From Caulobacter sp. Root1455 (lineage in GTDB: Bacteria > Pseudomonadota > Alphaproteobacteria > Caulobacterales > Caulobacteraceae): DNA of 64,000 bases. The stretch is from contig NZ_LMFQ01000020.1 in assembly GCF_001426905.1 (NCBI RefSeq), forward strand, positions 186,001-250,000, given 5' to 3'. Shown here piece after piece: positions 61,116-64,000 of this stretch. The notes beneath the pieces were generated by a model, which saw only the letters and a program-made list of their open reading frames with translations, did not search any database and was not told the DNA's origin. The position numbers were made by a program, and so were the translations under genes. Each line of letters opens with the position of its first letter. Within the stretch, counting starts at the first letter, position 1.

Positions 61116-61591
61116 ACACCGTCCGCAAATTCCGAGCGCCCAACCGGCTGTCGATGCTGGTCCGGGCCGACGGCGGCGTGATGGCCAAGGACGCCCTGGC
61201 GGCCGCCGACGCGGCGCTGGAGCCGTTGCGCGCCGAATCGCTGGCGGTGCTCGACGCCGCCCTGGCCGAGATCGAGAGCCGGTTCGGCAAGTCGGCGGCG
61301 GCCACCCGCGCCGCCGGCGTCTATCAGGACCTCTACACCCTGGCCCTGCGGATCATCGACGTGTCGGGCTTCCTGCCGGGGTCCTGCGTCGATCAGGCGG
61401 CGATCTCGTTCTGCGCGCTGGTCGACAACTGCGCGGAGGCCGACGCCTGGCGCTGGGACGCCGTCGACGTCCACATCAACGCGCTTCGGCTTTTGCGGAC
61501 GGCCGATCTGGGTCCCGACCAGCGGCGCGCGGTGATCGAGGGGCTCAACAAGGTCAGCCAGCGCGGGTCGAAGGCGTCCGAGGGGCTTTAG
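61112..61591 (+). CDS. cheE: CheE, last gene of the chemotaxis operon
   Basis: A 159-residue, largely helical protein without known motifs (APNRLSMLVRADGGVMAKDAL at the start; LDAALAEIESRFGKSAAATR as a coiled-coil-like helix; two cysteines in SGFLPGSCVDQAAISFCALVD). It matches the position and size of cheE in Caulobacter. Its biochemical function is not established, so the name rests on gene order. The ATG overlaps cheYIII by four bases. The operon ends here. Confidence 0.8.
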   Translation: MNTVRKFRAPNRLSMLVRADGGVMAKDALAAADAALEPLRAESLAVLDAALAEIESRFGKSAAATRAAGVYQDLYTLALRIIDVSGFLPGSCVDQAAISFCALVDNCAEADAWRWDAVDVHINALRLLRTADLGPDQRRAVIEGLNKVSQRGSKASEGL

Positions 61592-61675
61592 GCCGGGGGC
61601 CAAGCTTGGCCTGAATGTGACCGAAACGACACGATCGCGGACCCGCTACGTTTCGCCACGCTTCAGCCATCTTGT

Positions 61676-61755
61676 GAATACCGGTTTCATTTGATACCGC
61701 TGACATTGCTACCGGTGTCAGGACAACATCTCACAGAGATGTGACACCGGTGTCA
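61676..61755. promoter_or_regulatory. Array of LacI-type operator sites before the TonB-dependent receptor
   Basis: The perfect palindrome TGACACCGGTGTCA is at 61742-61755. Related sites precede it: TGCTACCGGTGTCA at 61707-61720 (two mismatches), TGATACCGCTGACA at 61692-61705 (three) and GAATACCGGTTTCA at 61676-61689 (four). The same operator is found before the GH3 gene at 35026. Everything lies in the 273-base gap between cheE and the receptor gene. Confidence 0.75.
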
Positions 61756-61864
61756 AAATGACGGCCTGGGGGCGGTCGCGCGGGAAGTGAAGCGCGTACG
61801 CACCCTCGGCCGGGCGATGCGAGAGCGTCGTTCAAAAGAAACGTGGTCACGGGAGGAGGATACA

Positions 61865-64000
61865 TTGTCTCAGGTCTCTAAGCAGCGCGTTCGCGCGCTG
61901 AAGCTCGGTGCTTCCAGCGGCGCCATGCTCATGGCGCTGGCGATGGCCGGAGCCGCCGCCGCGCAGGAAACGCCCGCGCCCGCGCCCGCCGACGACACCG
62001 TCGAGGCGGTCGTGGTCACGGGCTTCCGGGCCAGCCTGGCCAACGCCCTTGACGTGAAGCGTCGCGAAAACGACCTCGTCGACGTCATCAAGGCGCAAGA
62101 CATCGCCGACTTCCCCGACCTGAACCTGGCGGAATCGCTGCAACGCGTGCCGGGCGTGTCGATCGACCGTGACGGCGGCGAAGGCCGCACCATCACCGTC
62201 CGTGGCCTGAACGCCGACTTCACCGTCGTGCGCCTGAACGGCCTGGAAGCCCTGGCCACCACGGGCGGCAAGGACGGCTCCGGCGGCGCCAACCGCAGCC
62301 GTCAGTTCGACTTCAGCATCTTCGCCTCGGAACTGTTCAACAGCGTCACCGTGCGCAAGTCGACCTCGGCCTCGAACGAAGAAGGCTCGCTGGGCGCGAT
62401 CATCGACCTGCAGGCCTCGCGCCCGTTCGACTTCAGCGGCCCGGCCATGAGCATGGGCGCCAAGCTCGGCTGGAACGATCTGTCGCGGAAGACCGATCCC
62501 CGCTTCACCTTCCTGGCCAGCAACCGCTGGGACACCGGCATCGGTGAAATCGGCGCCCTGATCTCGGTGGCCTACGCCGAGCGCAAGACGCTGGAAGAAG
62601 GCTCCTCGACCGGCCGTTGGGAAAACCCCAGCGTCAGCAGCAACTCCTCGACCATGTTCCCCGGCCCTGCCGGCTCGACGGGGGCCGGCACGCCGACGGT
62701 CTGCAACAACAACGGCAATTATAATCCCGTCAGCGGCCCGCCGCTGACCTGCGCCCAGATCGGCGGCGTCACCGGCGGCACCACTGTCACCGACGCGGCT
62801 GAAACTGGCACCGCCAACAATCTGTGGCACCCCCGCATTCCGCGTTACGGCCGCCTGGAGTACAACCAAAAGCGCCTGGGCGTGACCGGTTCGCTGCAAT
62901 GGCGTCCGACCGAGAACTCGACCCTGACCTTGGACGCCCTGCTGGCCAAGTTCACCAACGACCGCGACGAAACCTATCTGGAAATCATCTCGTTCAGCCG
63001 CAGCGGCCAGGGTCTGCCCCAGACCGACGTGGTCAACTTCGCGGGCGACAACAAGGGCAACCTGATCAAGGGCACGTTCGACGACGTCGACGCCCGCGTC
63101 GAGTATCGCCACGACGATCTGTCGACCGAGTTCAACCAGTTCACCCTGACCTACGACACCCGGTTCGGTGATCGCGGCCACTTCAGCGCCATCTACGGCC
63201 AGTCGCGTTCGATCCAGGACAACCCGGTCCAGACGACCTTCTCGTTCGACCGCTACGACAGCGACGGCTACAGCTACGACTACTCGGCCAACGACAAGCT
63301 GCCGTCGTTCAACTACGGCTTCGATCCGACCAATCCCGCCAACTTCCAGTACAGCAACAGCACCGCCAAGGGCGACGCTTCGCTGCTGCGCATGCGTCCC
63401 AGCAAGGCGGTCAACACCTTCAAGACGTTCCGCGCCGACGTCGACTACGAAGTCATGGACGGCTGGAAGCTGCGCGCCGGCGCGGCCTGGAAGGAATTCG
63501 GCTTCAACTCGTGGGAAAAGCGCCTCTATTCGCGTAACCTGGCCGCGACCGGCAGCACCTACACCGCCGAGGCGGGCTTCGCTCTGCCGGGCGGCGCCAC
63601 GGTGGCCGACGTCTCGCGCCTGATCACCGGCTTCGGCCGCGGTCTGGATCTGCCGGCCGGCACCCCGACCTCGTGGATCGCCCCCGACCTGGCCAAGCTG
63701 CAGTCGGTCTACGGCTACAACTGCGACTGCATCAACAACTACGGCGACTTCCGCCTGAGCGTCCTGAACCAGCTGGGCGCCTTGCGCGAAATCACCGAGA
63801 AGGACAACGCCTTCTACCTGCAGGCCGACTTCGACCAGGATCTGTTCAACATTCCCGTGCGCGGCAACTTCGGCGTGCGCTACGTGAAGACCCAGCAGGA
63901 CGCCCTGGGCCACTACAACAAGGGCAGCACGGCGCCGGTCCCCGTCACGCTCGGCAACGGCACGGTGATCAACGAAACCGTGCCCGTCGACGCGGTCCAG
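61865..64000 (+). CDS. TonB-dependent receptor, probably for an oligosaccharide (3' end outside the window)
   Basis: At least 712 codons are open to the window edge. The start is TTG at 61865, four bases after GGAGGAGGA. A signal peptide (about 1-36, ending AAAAQ) is followed by the TonB box EAVVVTGF, the plug domain (DIADFPDLNLAESLQRVPGVSIDRDGGEGRTITVRGL), and barrel strands. The plug pattern, with NxxGLEALATTGG and RSRQFDFSIFASELFNSVTVRKS, is typical of Caulobacter-type carbohydrate receptors. LacI-type sites upstream, shared with the GH3 glycosidase gene, suggest that it imports a beta-glycan fragment. The barrel end is not visible. Confidence 0.9.
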   Translation, partial: MSQVSKQRVRALKLGASSGAMLMALAMAGAAAAQETPAPAPADDTVEAVVVTGFRASLANALDVKRRENDLVDVIKAQDIADFPDLNLAESLQRVPGVSIDRDGGEGRTITVRGLNADFTVVRLNGLEALATTGGKDGSGGANRSRQFDFSIFASELFNSVTVRKSTSASNEEGSLGAIIDLQASRPFDFSGPAMSMGAKLGWNDLSRKTDPRFTFLASNRWDTGIGEIGALISVAYAERKTLEEGSSTGRWENPSVSSNSSTMFPGPAGSTGAGTPTVCNNNGNYNPVSGPPLTCAQIGGVTGGTTVTDAAETGTANNLWHPRIPRYGRLEYNQKRLGVTGSLQWRPTENSTLTLDALLAKFTNDRDETYLEIISFSRSGQGLPQTDVVNFAGDNKGNLIKGTFDDVDARVEYRHDDLSTEFNQFTLTYDTRFGDRGHFSAIYGQSRSIQDNPVQTTFSFDRYDSDGYSYDYSANDKLPSFNYGFDPTNPANFQYSNSTAKGDASLLRMRPSKAVNTFKTFRADVDYEVMDGWKLRAGAAWKEFGFNSWEKRLYSRNLAATGSTYTAEAGFALPGGATVADVSRLITGFGRGLDLPAGTPTSWIAPDLAKLQSVYGYNCDCINNYGDFRLSVLNQLGALREITEKDNAFYLQADFDQDLFNIPVRGNFGVRYVKTQQDALGHYNKGSTAPVPVTLGNGTVINETVPVDAVQ

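Noticed and set aside
1-64000. tRNA, rRNA, prophage or transposase genes
   Set aside because: I looked for tRNA-like cloverleaves near intergenic hairpins, integrase or transposase motifs and rRNA-like sequence and found none that could be supported.

Overview
The window is very GC-rich and densely coded, with strong G/C preference at third codon positions. It reads as a chromosomal piece of a Caulobacter-like alphaproteobacterium (Caulobacteraceae). The best evidence is the chemotaxis operon in the order mcpA-cheX-cheYI-cheA-cheW-cheR-cheB-cheYII-cheD-cheU-cheYIII-cheE, which is the Caulobacter order. The TonB-dependent receptor, the crotonyl-CoA carboxylase/reductase and CtrA-like sites fit the same assignment. 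There is no rRNA, tRNA, CRISPR array, prophage or transposase that I can support.

Layout. 1-12.7 kb holds mixed housekeeping and envelope genes: a CorA-type transporter, a pentapeptide-repeat protein, MipA/OmpV, an enoyl-CoA hydratase, an SH3/glycine-zipper protein, DUF488, an alpha/beta hydrolase, a double-hotdog thioesterase, a discoidin-like protein, Zur, an acid phosphatase, and a polyamine pair (deoxyhypusine-synthase-like enzyme plus ornithine decarboxylase). 13.0-18.3 kb is a phosphorus-acquisition block: phnCDE, a porin behind a near-perfect PHO box, and a PstS-type binding protein. 18.3-28.8 kb carries a CNNM/HlyC-CorC-type membrane protein, a Rieske oxygenase, an M20 peptidase, an acetyltransferase, an epimerase-like SDR, an aromatic-acid-type MFS carrier, Ccr and an enoyl-CoA hydratase.

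29.0-30.2 kb is a tight string of five small genes. 30.5-34.9 kb is a type I secretion locus: a HlyB-like ABC exporter with a degenerate C39 domain, HlyD, a 20-codon ORF with a strong Shine-Dalgarno sequence, and a HlyC-family lysine acyltransferase. No RTX toxin gene is nearby. 35-49 kb has a GH3 glycosidase, a LuxR solo, a glycosyltransferase/metallophosphatase pair, TetR, a DHFR-like protein, Lrp with its probable operator, a Met-rich periplasmic protein, an amino-acid permease, a surface subtilase and an acyl-CoA dehydrogenase. 49.2-61.6 kb holds a soluble globin-coupled chemoreceptor and the chemotaxis operon. The window ends inside a TonB-dependent receptor gene.

Connections. The GH3 gene at 35 kb and the TonB receptor at 62 kb share the palindrome TGACACCGGTGTCA upstream, with several related sites before the receptor, which suggests one LacI-type glycan regulon. 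The chemotaxis operon combines ordinary CheY proteins with a receiver (CheYIII) that lacks its phospho-acceptor Asp and has an Arg-rich tail. Intergenic space, especially beside stop codons, holds several families of long inverted repeats. Two families are present twice, and one of these shows a compensatory base change between copies.
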